Below are positions 1-10,017 of a DNA stretch of 64,000 nucleotides, piece after piece. The notes beneath the pieces are model-generated. The model made no database searches. It worked only from the letters and a program-made list of their open reading frames with translations, and had not been told where the DNA came from. The number at the start of each line of letters is the position of its first letter. Position 1 is the first letter of the stretch. The stretch spans positions 19,665,525 to 19,729,524 of the forward strand of contig NC_063446.1 in assembly GCF_020379485.1 (NCBI RefSeq), read 5' to 3'. A program made the position numbers and the translations under genes. This DNA is from Brassica napus. Its lineage: Eukaryota > Streptophyta > Magnoliopsida > Brassicales > Brassicaceae.

Positions 1-183
1 ACTGTTATGCGCGGTTCTCGGATCAAGGAACATGCTTGTGTGTCTGATAGTATCGTGGGGTGGGATTCAACCGTTGGAAGTTGGGCTCGTGTAGCTAACA
101 TAACGGTTCTCGGCAAAGATGTTCACGTTGCTGACGCAGAGGTTTATAGCAGCGGGGCTTCTATCCAAGAACAAATCATATGA
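1..183 (+). CDS. GDP-mannose pyrophosphorylase-like protein, C-terminal end (partial)
   Basis: The window opens inside a reading frame (frame 1, no start visible) that ends at TGA 181-183 and gives 60 residues. The segment reads [20 protein letters not shown], then [11 protein letters not shown] and [15 protein letters not shown]. This is the left-handed beta-helix hexapeptide region at the C-terminus of mannose-1-phosphate guanylyltransferases (CYT1/VTC1 family). That enzyme makes GDP-mannose from mannose-1-P and GTP in the cytosol, feeding ascorbate, cell-wall and glycoprotein synthesis. The short tail ending in IQEQII is more like the divergent Arabidopsis paralogues than CYT1 itself (recall only). 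The catalytic N-terminus lies outside the window, so intactness cannot be judged. Confidence 0.8.
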   Translation, partial: TVMRGSRIKEHACVSDSIVGWDSTVGSWARVANITVLGKDVHVADAEVYSSGASIQEQII

Positions 184-587
184 CTTAATATATGTCCAGA
201 AACTATGATTGTGTGTTTCTTCTTGTTTACTATATGATCATCATATAATAGAATCCTTTTGAACCTTTGTGGTTTTCAATTACTTTTCTTTCTTTTTCAA
301 TGGTTCTTATTTGACACTATTCTTAACTCAAAATGGACTAAAATCGCTCTATTATGGCTTTATTTAGGTTCCAATCTTTGTAATATCATCAGTGGCCGAA
401 GAGCTATTTGCGTACACAAACACCATACGCTAGGGGCTGTGCTAGCATTCTAGCAACGATAAGAGAAGACAAATACTTCTGCCAATTGCTTGGTTGATCA
501 CTATATGAGAACTTTGTTTGGAAGATGAATCAAATATTATATGGTTGTAATGCTAATGCTCTTGAATTAATCAAATATTATATGGTT
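184..587. other. AT-rich 3' flank of the GMPP-like gene
   Basis: No supportable gene. This holds the likely 3' UTR of the upstream gene followed by AT-rich DNA. A short duplicated phrase built on atcaaatattatatggtt occurs at about 529 and 569. Confidence 0.5.
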
Positions 588-920
588 ATCTACTGCTCTT
601 GTTGCATAGCTCTCTCATCAAAGCAAATGAAACGCTTGCTATTCAGCTAAATATTGAAGTTCAGAAATCAGTATTGATTGCCTCTAATCACTGAGAATGT
701 TTACTGCTCTTGCATAACTCTCATCAAAGCAATTAAGATATCACTTCCGTCAAGTGTCTACTGCTCTTCCATAGCTCTCATCAAAGCAAATGAAACACTT
801 GCTACGGCTAAATACCGAAGTTCAGAAATCAGTACTTCATAGCATTTAATTACTGAGCATGTTGATACATATTTTTCTTTCACTTCTTTTCATAACTCAA
901 ACTCTCTCGTAACCTTGCCT
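588..920. repeat. Repeat block, copy A (homologue at 15612-15880)
   Basis: The block holds two or three imperfect tandem copies of a unit containing ctactgctcttg, catagctctctcatcaaagc, aaatgaaacgcttgct and gttcagaaatcagta. It ends in ctttcacttcttttcataac. The same string of motifs recurs in the same orientation at 15612-15880, so this is a dispersed or duplicated repeat. No coding capacity was seen. Confidence 0.65.
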
Positions 921-1029
921 TTATTTTTTTTTTGAAACTTTTTAATATTTACTTATTTAAAAAATTTAAACCCCTCTCCAAAACTCCAACTATTTAACTT
1001 TAAACTGATAGACGATTCGACAACCGACA

Positions 1030-1302
1030 ATAGTACCTGTCTTATGAGGATCTACGCCTAAACTGCATCACCTGAGCCGTCCTATGAAGATCTACACCTC
1101 ACCAGATTTACTTGCACCATGTTGAAGATCTCTTGTAAGCCTTTCTTCCGTAGTCTGCATAATTGTTTAATAAATCGTTTTCTGCGGTACTTGAAACTTG
1201 GATTTCCTGTAATCTGCAATAAATTGCATAGTCAAAGGTTCAAACCCCAGATCTAGGTGTAGAAACATTTAAACATTGACCACTAGGCTACGGTGCTTCC
1301 AC
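1030..1302 (-). mobile_element. SINE-like tRNA-derived element
   Basis: Read on the minus strand from about 1302, the sequence gives gcaccgtagcctagtggtc (A-box-like, 1278-1290) and then, about 30 nt on, ggtttgaacc (B-box-like, 1238-1247). This is the bipartite internal Pol III promoter of a tRNA-derived SINE. The downstream minus-strand body runs to roughly 1030. No clear poly-A tail or target-site duplication was found, so the 3' limit is approximate. A degenerate tRNA relic is the alternative. Confidence 0.45.
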
Positions 1303-1963
1303 ATACGACATTTTTCATTTTCAAATGGTTATTTTAAAACAATTAAAAATAATAATAATTAAATAAAAATATTAAATTCGGTATATCTTTAGGTGGGATA
1401 CCCAAACTTGAGTATCAATGAGGTTGCCTATTCATCCTATTGCCTAATTTCAAACTTAAAAACTAAAGAAATTCGCTATAATAATCTTTTTTAATTTTTT
1501 GTCACAAAAATAGCTTTCAATGAAGAAAATGACCAATATAAGTTTTATTAAAAGGTAAAAATGTAATTAACTATTCTACATTTAAGGTTTAGAGTTAAGG
1601 GGTGTGATTTTGGGAGGGTTTCGAATTTAAAAGAAAAAAAAAATTTCAAAAAAAAAAAAAAAAAAACTATTTTAATCATTTGTTTTCTTGGTGGCTATTT
1701 TTGTTACAGAAACTTAAAAACACTATTTAAAAGAATTTCCCTCAAAAAATTAAAAAAGATGTATAGCTTATTGATATATACTACATTCTAAAAAAATCTC
1801 AAAGAAACTTCGAACAAATGGACAACCACTACTTTTGCAAACATCAAATAAAAGTCAAAAAGGTTATTTTATGTTCTAGAAGAATTTGTCGGAGAGATAT
1901 CTTTTTCTTTCTCGTTTCTCCTTTTTTTTTTCTTTTGGAAAATTTCTCAGTAAAATTTCTCCC
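1303..1963. other. AT-rich region upstream of the NLR start
   Basis: AT-rich DNA with A-runs (for example 1629-1666) and no ORF of note. The last 100 bp before 1964 are T/C-rich and could be the promoter and 5' UTR of the NLR gene. Confidence 0.4.
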
Positions 1964-1986
1964 ATGGAGTGTTTAGGTGCAATCTT

Positions 1987-2235
1987 TGTTGGATCCAGCT
2001 TGAAAGTAGCTTGAAGAAGAAGCTACCTAATCCTATCTAGTTATGGATATCTATTAGGATTAGGAAAATATGAATTTGTGTTAATCCTATTAAGATTAGG
2101 AGTTAGATAGTCATATATATATTGAGGCATATTGAGATGCATATGTGTGACTTTTGATATTGTGATTTGTGAGTTGTGAGTTTGATTAATAAGAGAAGGA
2201 CTTCTTATTGAAAGCTTTGATTGTGTGCTTCTATA
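1987..2235 (+). repeat. Copia 5' LTR
   Basis: Matches 6409-6657 with no difference seen by eye. A TATA-like stretch (catatatatatt) lies about 110 bp before the end and would drive element transcription. Confidence 0.93.
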
Positions 2236-2239
2236 TTTT

Positions 2240-2250
2240 TGGTATCAGAG
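2240..2250 (+). promoter_or_regulatory. Copia primer-binding site
   Basis: The sequence tggtatcagag matches the classic plant Copia PBS complementary to the 3' end of initiator methionyl tRNA. It starts 5 nt after the 5' LTR. Confidence 0.85.
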
Positions 2251-2305
2251 CCATATATAAAACCATCCGATTAAATCATCCGACTGTGATACTACGACAG
2301 CAACC

Positions 2306-5300
2306 ATGGCAGAAAGCAAAGAAGACGTACCCGGAGTGATCAACAAAGAGAACGGCCCTGCCTCCATTAAATTTCCTATGCTAACTTCTTCAAATTACAC
2401 TGTATGGGCCATGAGAATGAAGATAGCTCTTAAGGTTAGTGAGGTCTGGGAAACAATAGATCCTGGAGCTAAAGATGAGAAGAAAAATAATATGGCAATC
2501 GCGTTTCTGTTCCAATCCATACCAGAAGCTCTAATTTTACAAGTTGGGGAGATTGATACAGCAAAAGGAGTATGGGATGCAATAAAATCAAGACATGTTG
2601 GGGCTGAAAGAGTAAGAGAAGCTAGACTACAAACTCTAATGGCTGAATTTGATAGAATTAAGATGAAAGATGATGACACTATCGATATGTTTGCTGGAAA
2701 ATTATCTGAGATATCATCAAAATCAGCATCATTGGGAGAGATCCTAGAAGAACCAAAACTTGTAAAGAAATTTCTTAAAAGTTTGCCAAGGAATAAATAT
2801 ATCCAGATTGTTGCTTCCCTCGAGCAAGTCCTTGACCTGAACACTACAAGTTTCGAAGACATAGTAGGCAGGTTAAAGGCCTATGAAGAAAGAGTATGCG
2901 CGGAGGAAGAAGAAAAACTTGATGATCAAGAAAAATTAATGTATGCGGCTAACTCAGGATCAAACTATGAAGGTTACAACAACAATTATGGAAACAATCG
3001 TGGTAGAGGACGTGGTGGACGGTCATCATGGAGAGGACGAGGTCGCGGTCGTTCCAGTAACTTTGAGAGACAGAGAGAGGCGTACAAACAAGGACAGGGA
3101 CAGAACAGAGACATCTCTCATATTACATGTTTCAAGTGCGATAAACTTGGTCATTACGCATCAGAATGTCCAGACAAGGAGTTGAAACTCCAAGAAGCCA
3201 TTGAGAAGAAGGAAGATGATACACATGAGGCTGATGAATTGATGATGAATGAAGTAGTATATCTAAATGAAAGGAAAGTAAATCCAAAGAGTTTTGAGAC
3301 TAACCTGGAGAACACGTGGTATCTCGACAATGGCGCAAGCAATCACATGAGTGGGAACCGACTATTCTTTCAAGACCTTGATGAAAGCATTACTGGCCAA
3401 GTAAGATTTGGAGATGACTCGCGGATCAATATAGTAGGAAGAGGCTCCATACGTTTTACATTCCGAGGTGGAGAGAAGAAAATCCTTCACAACGTATATT
3501 ACATACCAAACTTAAAGAGTAATATCGTTAGTTTAGGACAAGCGACTGAGGCTGGCTGTGAAGTTTGTATGCGAGACAATACTCTCTCGTTGTTTGATCG
3601 ATCAGGAGAGTTGATGTTGAAGACTACAAGATCAAGCAACCGTCTCTACAAAGTGACCTTACACGCTGAACAGGTCCGTTGTCTGCAAGTAATAACCAGT
3701 GTCTCGTCTACGTGGCACGCACGTCTCGGACATGTCAACATAGAGTCGATGAAGCTAATGATCAACAAGGAACTGGTCCTAGGTATTCCCAAGCTGAGCA
3801 TCGACAAAGAGACCTGTACGACGTGCCTACGCGGGAAACAAGCTCGATCTTCATTCCCAAAATCAACGACATATCGAGCTTCAAAACCTCTAGAACTCGT
3901 CCATGGTGATCTATGCGGACCGATCACACCGTCTACACCGGCCAAGAAGCGTTATGTGTTTGTTCTTATCGACGACTACTCACGCTATATGTGGACAGTG
4001 CTGCTAAAGGAGAAAAGTGAATCATTTGAGAAATTCAAAAATTTCAGGAAGATTGTTACGCAAGAAACTCAGACAGAAATCAAAACTTTCAGAACGGATA
4101 GAGGGGGAGAGTTCACATCACATGAGTTTCAACATTACTGTGATAAACATGGCATCAACAGACATTTAACGGCACCCTATTCACCTCAACAGAATGGAGT
4201 GGTTGAAAGGCGAAACCGAACTCTCTTGGAGATGACAAGAAGTATCTTGAAACACATGAATCTACCAAACTATCTATGGGGAGAAGCTGTAAGACATGCT
4301 ACCTACCTGATCAACAGGGTAGCAACGAGGTCTTTGGACGGAAAAACACCATACGAAGTGCTTAAATCACGGAAGCCAAACCTCAGCCATCTTAGAGTAT
4401 TCGGATGCGTCTGCTATGCGAGGACTGATACGATAGGAAGAAAGAAACTTGATGACAGGTCGAGAGCACTAGTACACCTCGGAACTGAACCTGGAACCAA
4501 GGCTTACCGGCTTCTTGATACCACAAGCAAGCGTATAGTGGTCAGTCGTGACGTTTGTTTCTTGGAAGAGAAAGAATGGAACTGGGATAAGACGGTAAAC
4601 GATGAAACAGAGGAGTTCTCTGTGATGATAAAGGGATCGAACGATGAGCCGAGTGAAGCTGGTGAAGCTACGAACGAGATCCCAGCTACCGGAGAAGCTT
4701 ATTCTGATAAAAGTAATGAAGAAGAAGATGGTGAAGACGTGCAGCCACAGTTGCGAAGATCAACGAGATCAACTACAACACCAACCTATCTTAATGACTA
4801 TATACTACTTGCGGAAACAGAGTGTGAGCAGTTACTAATGATGATCAATGAAGAGCCATGGGATTTTACAGAAGCTAAGGAATTGGAAGTCTGGATCGAT
4901 GCGTGCAAAGATGAAATAGCTTCTATTGAAGCAAACCACACATGGGACCTGGTTGAAGTGCCGTCTGGAGTAAAACCTATAGGCCTTAAGTGGGTTTTCA
5001 AGATAAAACGTAACGCTGATGGAAGTGTCATCAAATACAAGGCACGGTTGGTGGCTAAAGGGTATGTTCAGAAGCATGGTATAGACTATGACGAAGTCTT
5101 TGCGCCAGTAGCACGAATTGAAACCATACGTTTGATCATTGCACTTGCAGCTGCAAGGAATTGGGAGGTTCATCATCTTGATGTGAAAACAGCCTTTCTT
5201 CATGGAGATTTAAAAGAAGAAGTGTTTGTTACACAACCCGAAGGATTTGTTATTGCAGGAAGGGAGAAGATGGTTTATAAGTTAAAGAAGGCACTTTATG

Positions 5301-6436
5301 GCCTAAAACAAGCACCAAGGGCATGGAATGCAAAACTCAATACTATCCTGCGCGGTTTGAATTTTCTTAAGTGTTCAAAGGAGCCCTCTCTATACAGGAA
5401 GGAAGAAAAGCGAGGATTATTGATTATTGTGGTCTATGTTGATGATTTATTAGTAACAGGGTCATCACTTGCGATGATATTAGAATTTAAAAAGGAGATG
5501 TCAAAGAACTTTGAGATGAGTGACCTTGGAAGATTGACATACTATTTGGGAATAGAGGTGAAGCAATGTGAAGGATACATAGTTTTGAGTCAAGAGAAGT
5601 ATGCAATGAAAATACTTGAGGAAACCAGTATGAGTTCGTGTAACTTGACTCACATACCGATGGATATAAATGTGAGTTTGTCCAAGTCCTCTAAGGAGAA
5701 GAATGTCGATGAAAAGAAATACAGAAGGAACATTGGATGCTTGAGATATTTGTTGCATACACGTCCCGATCTTTCTTATTCAGTGGGAGTTCTCAGCAGG
5801 TACATGGCAGAGCCCAAGGAGTCTCATGCTGCAGCTCTGAAACAAGTTTTGAGGTACTTGCGTGGAACTTGTTCTCTAGGGCTTCGTTTTGAAGCCAGCA
5901 AGAACGTAAAGCTAATAGGCTATAGTGATGCCTCGCATAACCTCGACGCTGATGATGGAAAGAGCACCACTGGTCATGTGTTCTATCTTGGTGAGAGCCC
6001 TATAACCTGGTGCTCACAGAAACAAGAGATTGTCGCGTTATCATCGTGTGAAGCTGAGTTTATGGCTGCTACGGAAGCTGCAAAACAAGCAATTTGGCTT
6101 CAAGAATTGTTTAGTGAAGTTATGGGTGAAGACTGCAAACGGGTGACAATAAAAGTGGATAATAAATCTGCAATTGCGTTGACAAAAAATCCGGTGTTTC
6201 ATGGGCGAAGCAAACATATACACAGGAGATTCCACTTCATAAGAGAATGCGTTGAAAATGATCAAGTAGAAGTTGAACATGTTCCAGGAACTGAGCAACG
6301 AGCTGACATACTTACCAAGTCGCTTGGTAGAACAAAGTTTGTCGAGATGAGGACTCTAGTTGGCGTTCATGACGTGTGCGAGAGTGAGTTCAAGCTTAGG
6401 CGGGAGAATGTTGGATCCAGCTTGAAAGTAGCTTGA
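2306..6436 (+). CDS. Copia gag-pol polyprotein, intact (1376 aa)
   Basis: This is one open frame from the ATG in context caaccATGg to TGA 6434-6436, whose last residues are encoded by the 3' LTR. Domains in order: UBN2/gag-like (about residues 20-200); RG-rich linker; CCHC zinc knuckle CFKCDKLGHYASEC from residue 275; aspartic protease motif LDNGAS around 341; GAG-pre-integrase HARLGH; integrase core with DDYSRY, TDRGGEF and PQQNGVVERRN; reverse transcriptase with KARLVAKG and the YVDD catalytic box at 1044; and RNase H with SSCEAEFMAATEA. The polyprotein copies the element through an RNA intermediate in cytoplasmic particles and integrates it. No stop codon or frameshift is present, which suits a young element. 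Confidence 0.95.
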   Translation: MAESKEDVPGVINKENGPASIKFPMLTSSNYTVWAMRMKIALKVSEVWETIDPGAKDEKKNNMAIAFLFQSIPEALILQVGEIDTAKGVWDAIKSRHVGAERVREARLQTLMAEFDRIKMKDDDTIDMFAGKLSEISSKSASLGEILEEPKLVKKFLKSLPRNKYIQIVASLEQVLDLNTTSFEDIVGRLKAYEERVCAEEEEKLDDQEKLMYAANSGSNYEGYNNNYGNNRGRGRGGRSSWRGRGRGRSSNFERQREAYKQGQGQNRDISHITCFKCDKLGHYASECPDKELKLQEAIEKKEDDTHEADELMMNEVVYLNERKVNPKSFETNLENTWYLDNGASNHMSGNRLFFQDLDESITGQVRFGDDSRINIVGRGSIRFTFRGGEKKILHNVYYIPNLKSNIVSLGQATEAGCEVCMRDNTLSLFDRSGELMLKTTRSSNRLYKVTLHAEQVRCLQVITSVSSTWHARLGHVNIESMKLMINKELVLGIPKLSIDKETCTTCLRGKQARSSFPKSTTYRASKPLELVHGDLCGPITPSTPAKKRYVFVLIDDYSRYMWTVLLKEKSESFEKFKNFRKIVTQETQTEIKTFRTDRGGEFTSHEFQHYCDKHGINRHLTAPYSPQQNGVVERRNRTLLEMTRSILKHMNLPNYLWGEAVRHATYLINRVATRSLDGKTPYEVLKSRKPNLSHLRVFGCVCYARTDTIGRKKLDDRSRALVHLGTEPGTKAYRLLDTTSKRIVVSRDVCFLEEKEWNWDKTVNDETEEFSVMIKGSNDEPSEAGEATNEIPATGEAYSDKSNEEEDGEDVQPQLRRSTRSTTTPTYLNDYILLAETECEQLLMMINEEPWDFTEAKELEVWIDACKDEIASIEANHTWDLVEVPSGVKPIGLKWVFKIKRNADGSVIKYKARLVAKGYVQKHGIDYDEVFAPVARIETIRLIIALAAARNWEVHHLDVKTAFLHGDLKEEVFVTQPEGFVIAGREKMVYKLKKALYGLKQAPRAWNAKLNTILRGLNFLKCSKEPSLYRKEEKRGLLIIVVYVDDLLVTGSSLAMILEFKKEMSKNFEMSDLGRLTYYLGIEVKQCEGYIVLSQEKYAMKILEETSMSSCNLTHIPMDINVSLSKSSKEKNVDEKKYRRNIGCLRYLLHTRPDLSYSVGVLSRYMAEPKESHAAALKQVLRYLRGTCSLGLRFEASKNVKLIGYSDASHNLDADDGKSTTGHVFYLGESPITWCSQKQEIVALSSCEAEFMAATEAAKQAIWLQELFSEVMGEDCKRVTIKVDNKSAIALTKNPVFHGRSKHIHRRFHFIRECVENDQVEVEHVPGTEQRADILTKSLGRTKFVEMRTLVGVHDVCESEFKLRRENVGSSLKVA

Positions 6437-6657
6437 AGAAGAAGCTACCTAATCCTATCTAGTTATGGATATCTATTAGGATTAGGAAAATATGAATTTG
6501 TGTTAATCCTATTAAGATTAGGAGTTAGATAGTCATATATATATTGAGGCATATTGAGATGCATATGTGTGACTTTTGATATTGTGATTTGTGAGTTGTG
6601 AGTTTGATTAATAAGAGAAGGACTTCTTATTGAAAGCTTTGATTGTGTGCTTCTATA
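6409..6657 (+). repeat. Copia 3' LTR
   Basis: Direct copy of 1987-2235, followed immediately by the second ATCTT target-site copy and the continuation of the NLR exon at 6663. Confidence 0.93.
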
Positions 6658-9103
6658 ATCTTGGCTTCGGTCGTGGTGGAGACGTGTCGTGGCATGTGTT
6701 CTAGAGCCGAGACAACCATGTTCAGATCGAACACCAAAACCTTGAATAGAGAACTGGAGAGATTAAAGAAGGTGCGGAGCAAGGTCCATGAAGATCTTAA
6801 TAAATTAGGGAATCAAGAGAAATCTTTTAAGCAAAAGATTATGATATGGCTAAGAAAGGTCGAAGAGAATGTGTCTATAGGAGAGATGATACTGGAAAAG
6901 CGCTCTTCATGTGCTATATTGGTTAGTGACAAAAGTGTTGCGGTTCTTGAGGAGATCAAAAGACTGGAGGAGCAAGGTCATGAGCTCTTAATTGAGACTT
7001 CCGTGGTCGAGTCATCTACAGAAAGAGTCGAACTGGTCTTAGGACCTTCATTTCATCCTCAAACAACAGCACAAGGGAAACTGGATACGATAAAGGATAG
7101 TTTAAAGAAGGAGAATGTTCAAAAGATTGGTGTTTGGGGTATGGGAGGTGTCGGGAAGACAACACTTATCAGGACACTTAACAATGAACTCTTTAAACAG
7201 GGTGGTACTCAACAGTTTGCTTTGGTAGTTTGGGTGACAGTGTCCAAAGAGTTTGACTTGAGAGATGGACATAGCCACAAGGATGGGAATAACTCTTACG
7301 AGCAACGAAAGGGAGGACATAGGCAAAACTATTCATGATAGGCTAGCAAAACTGAGAAGCTTCCTCCTTATTCTCGACGATGTTTGGAAGCCCATCGATT
7401 TAGACAGCATCAGAAGGATTCAAGGATTTCAAGGTTGTTCTAACTTCAAGGAGACTAGAAAGTGTGTCAACAAATGATGACGGATGAAAACATAAGAGTT
7501 GGATGCTTACAAGAGAAAGAAGCATGGGAATTATTTTGCCACAACGCCGGAGTATTAGCAAACTCTGACGAGGTGAAGCCCCTTGCAATGGATGCTTCCC
7601 GTGAATGTGGTGGATTGCCTCTGGCTATCATCACAATAGGAAGGGCTTTGCGTGGAAAACGTCAAGTAGAGGTTTGGAAACATGCCTTGAATATGCTAAA
7701 GAGATCAGCACCTTCTGTCGACACTGAAGAGAAGATATTTGGGACTTTGAAACTCAGCTATGACTTTCTACAAGACAAGACAAAAGATTGCTTCCTTTTC
7801 TGCGCATTATTTCCGGATGACTTCTCGATTAAAGTAAGTGAATTAATAATGCACTGGGTCGTGGAAGGATTCTTGGATGAACAACAACCTTACGAGGATT
7901 TGATGAACGAGGGAGTTACTTTGGTTGACAGTTAAAATGCATGACGTTGTACGTGATTTTGCCATATGGATCATGTCTCCTCCGAATGAAGGATGCCGTT
8001 CTCTTGTTATGGCCGGGAGAGGTCTAAAAGAAATTCCACAGTATAAGATTGTTCCTTCGTTCCAGAGAATTTCTTTAATGGCCAATAAGTTCGACAGGCT
8101 ACCTGACCATGTAGTGGAGTGTGTGGAAACATCGGTTTTACTACTACAACGGAATTCTCGTCTTGAAGAAGTTCCTCATGGATTCTTACAAGCATTTCGT
8201 TTGGAGGTTCTAGACATGGCAGGCAGTGGTTATAGATGGGGATTTAAGGGACAAGAAAGAGAAGGGCAAGCAACACTTGAAGAGGTTACATGCCTCCCTC
8301 AGTTGCAGTTTCTTGCCATTAAGCTCCTCGATGTATTGTCTTTTTCCTATGAGTTTAATTCTCTTATAAAAAGGCTAAGGACATTCCAACTGTTATTTTC
8401 TCCAATACTATCAGCTTTACCTCGTGGGACCGGCAAGGGTTGCGTAGCTATCAGTAATGTCAATGTCTCAGAAGCATCTATAGGGTGGCTGCTAGTACAT
8501 GTAACCTCGCTATGTTTAATGCACTCTGAGGGTCTTAATGCTATGTTCAAGAACTTGGTAACCAAGAGCAAGATTAGCTTTGTTGCGGTGAAATCTCTAT
8601 CACTTCACCACTGTCCCAGCCTAAGCTTTTCCGGTGGTTATAAGGCCAAACAAGATCTCTTCCCGAATCTTGACGAAATTTCATTGGTCAATGTCAATCT
8701 GAAAAGTATTGGAGAACTTAATGATTTCCTCGGGTTCAGATTTAAGAAACTAAAACTGCTTCATGTTTTTGACTGCCGACAGCTAAAATATCTTTTCTCA
8801 TACAAAACCTTAGCAGGTTCTCTGCCTAACCTGGAAGAGATAAAAGTTAGATCATGCAGGATTTTGGTGGAGCTGTTCAAATTTTCTTCAGAGCCAGTTC
8901 GTGTTCCGACAGAGTCTTTGTTACCTAAGCTAAGTGTCATTAGACTCGACCATCTTCCCCAGTTGCGTAGGGTATGCAGCAATGGAGCTGTGCTCAAACA
9001 CCTGAAACAGTTAGAAGTTAAGAGTTGTAAACTACTTCAAAATGATGGTAGGGTCGTGGAAGAATTAGATTGGTCCTTGATTGACGTCCCACCATTCCCT
9101 TAA

Positions 9104-9966
9104 ACGTGAGAATTAAATTATTTTCTGAAGATGGTAACCCTTTATTTTAGTGGATACCTTCAAAAGAACCTGTGCTTACTTGGCCAACCCTTATAATAAT
9201 GTTCTGTTTACCCATCGTGGCAGCTGAATAGAACTGTCTTGTGGTGTTTTTCAGGTACAATGAAGAGATGGTGGGTGTCCTTATTTGGATGCATATGCAG
9301 CTGCATACAAGGATATGAAAAGAGAAGTACAAGTTTTTTTTCCCCATAATCTTCTTGCCTCAGTGGCTCCGTTGATCAGATACCTGAACCTGCAAGTTCT
9401 GCTTTTTCTATAAAAAAAAATTATATTTTGCTTTGTGTTCTGCGTGAAATTACACCCATTCATATTGAATTCACCTGTTCTTGTGTGTCTGTGTGTGTTT
9501 TTTTTCACCTGTTCTTGTGTGTGTGTGTGTGATTTTTCACCTGTTCTTGTGCGTGTGTTTTTTTCACAGGTTCTTGTGTTTATCAGTGAAAATAATTGTA
9601 TATTTGCTTGCCTGCTTGCTTGATACTTTGTTTTAATATAACTATGATGTTCATCTGCTCATTTAGGTGGTCCATCTGGGTAAATATGCAAATACATGTT
9701 TGTTTTGTACATTAAAATGTTACATCCAGGTGGATCATCCAGCTAAATTTAAAAAAAAAACTCATTTCAAATTCTCAACTAAACGAGGGTGTATCTTGAT
9801 GGTGCATCTAGTTCAATCCAAATATTTTTTTCAAATCAAAATATTTTTTTCTAAATCAAAAATTCTAATTTTTTACAGATACATTTTTCCGTCAAAATTG
9901 AAAAACGCAATTTCTCGCCACAAATTTGAAATCGAGGTTGGATTTGAAAGGAAAGAGTAAAGATAA
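9104..9966. other. NLR 3' flank with CA/GT-rich tandem repeat
   Basis: No supportable gene. At 9473-9580 about four copies of a ~32-bp unit carry ttcacctgttcttgtg followed by a GT-rich stretch and a T run. Further on, a 22-bp phrase at 9925-9946 is repeated at 9967-9988, at the broken left edge of the neighbouring CACTA element. Confidence 0.6.
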
Positions 9967-10017
9967 TTTGAAATCGAGGTTGGATTTGCCAGAGTTATGT
10001 GCAAGACCAGAGCTGGT

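Larger units (their letters stand above)
1987..6657 (+). mobile_element. Complete Ty1/Copia LTR retrotransposon
   Basis: 249-bp direct LTRs lie at 1987-2235 and 6409-6657, and by eye they are identical. The 5-bp target-site duplication ATCTT is at 1982-1986 and 6658-6662. A primer-binding site tggtatcagag (2240-2250, complementary to initiator tRNA-Met) follows the 5' LTR. A purine-rich tract (about 6398-6408) precedes the 3' LTR. The internal region is a single uninterrupted gag-pol frame. The LTRs start TG and end TA rather than CA. Everything needed for autonomous movement appears present. Confidence 0.95.
1964..9103 (+). pseudogene. CC-NBS-LRR (CNL) resistance-gene relic, split by a Copia element
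   Basis: Exon 1 starts at ATG 1964 and runs 23 nt to 1986, where the Copia element (1987-6657, TSD ATCTT) interrupts codon 8. The frame resumes at 6663. Readable in order are a coiled-coil N-terminus, P-loop GMGGVGKTT (about 7138), RNBS-A WVTVSKEFDL, kinase-2 LLILDDVW, GLPLA (about 7610), RNBS-D CFLFCALFP, MHD (VKMHDVVRDF, about 7935), then leucine-rich repeats to TAA 9101-9103. Apart from the insertion there are frame breaks near 7265, 7400, 7460 and 7925. The last also deletes residues between the ARC2 end and MHD. Family members detect pathogen effectors in the cytoplasm. The sequence recalls the At4g27190/At4g27220 group (recall). It is almost certainly non-functional. Confidence 0.85.

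Noticed and set aside
588..920. CRISPR-like spaced repeats
   Set aside because: Units are imperfect, unequal and eukaryotic; there are no regular spacers and no cas genes.
6643..6720. New NLR start supplied by the 3' LTR
   Set aside because: The in-frame upstream codon in the LTR is TTG, not ATG; the first in-frame ATG lies downstream within the exon.
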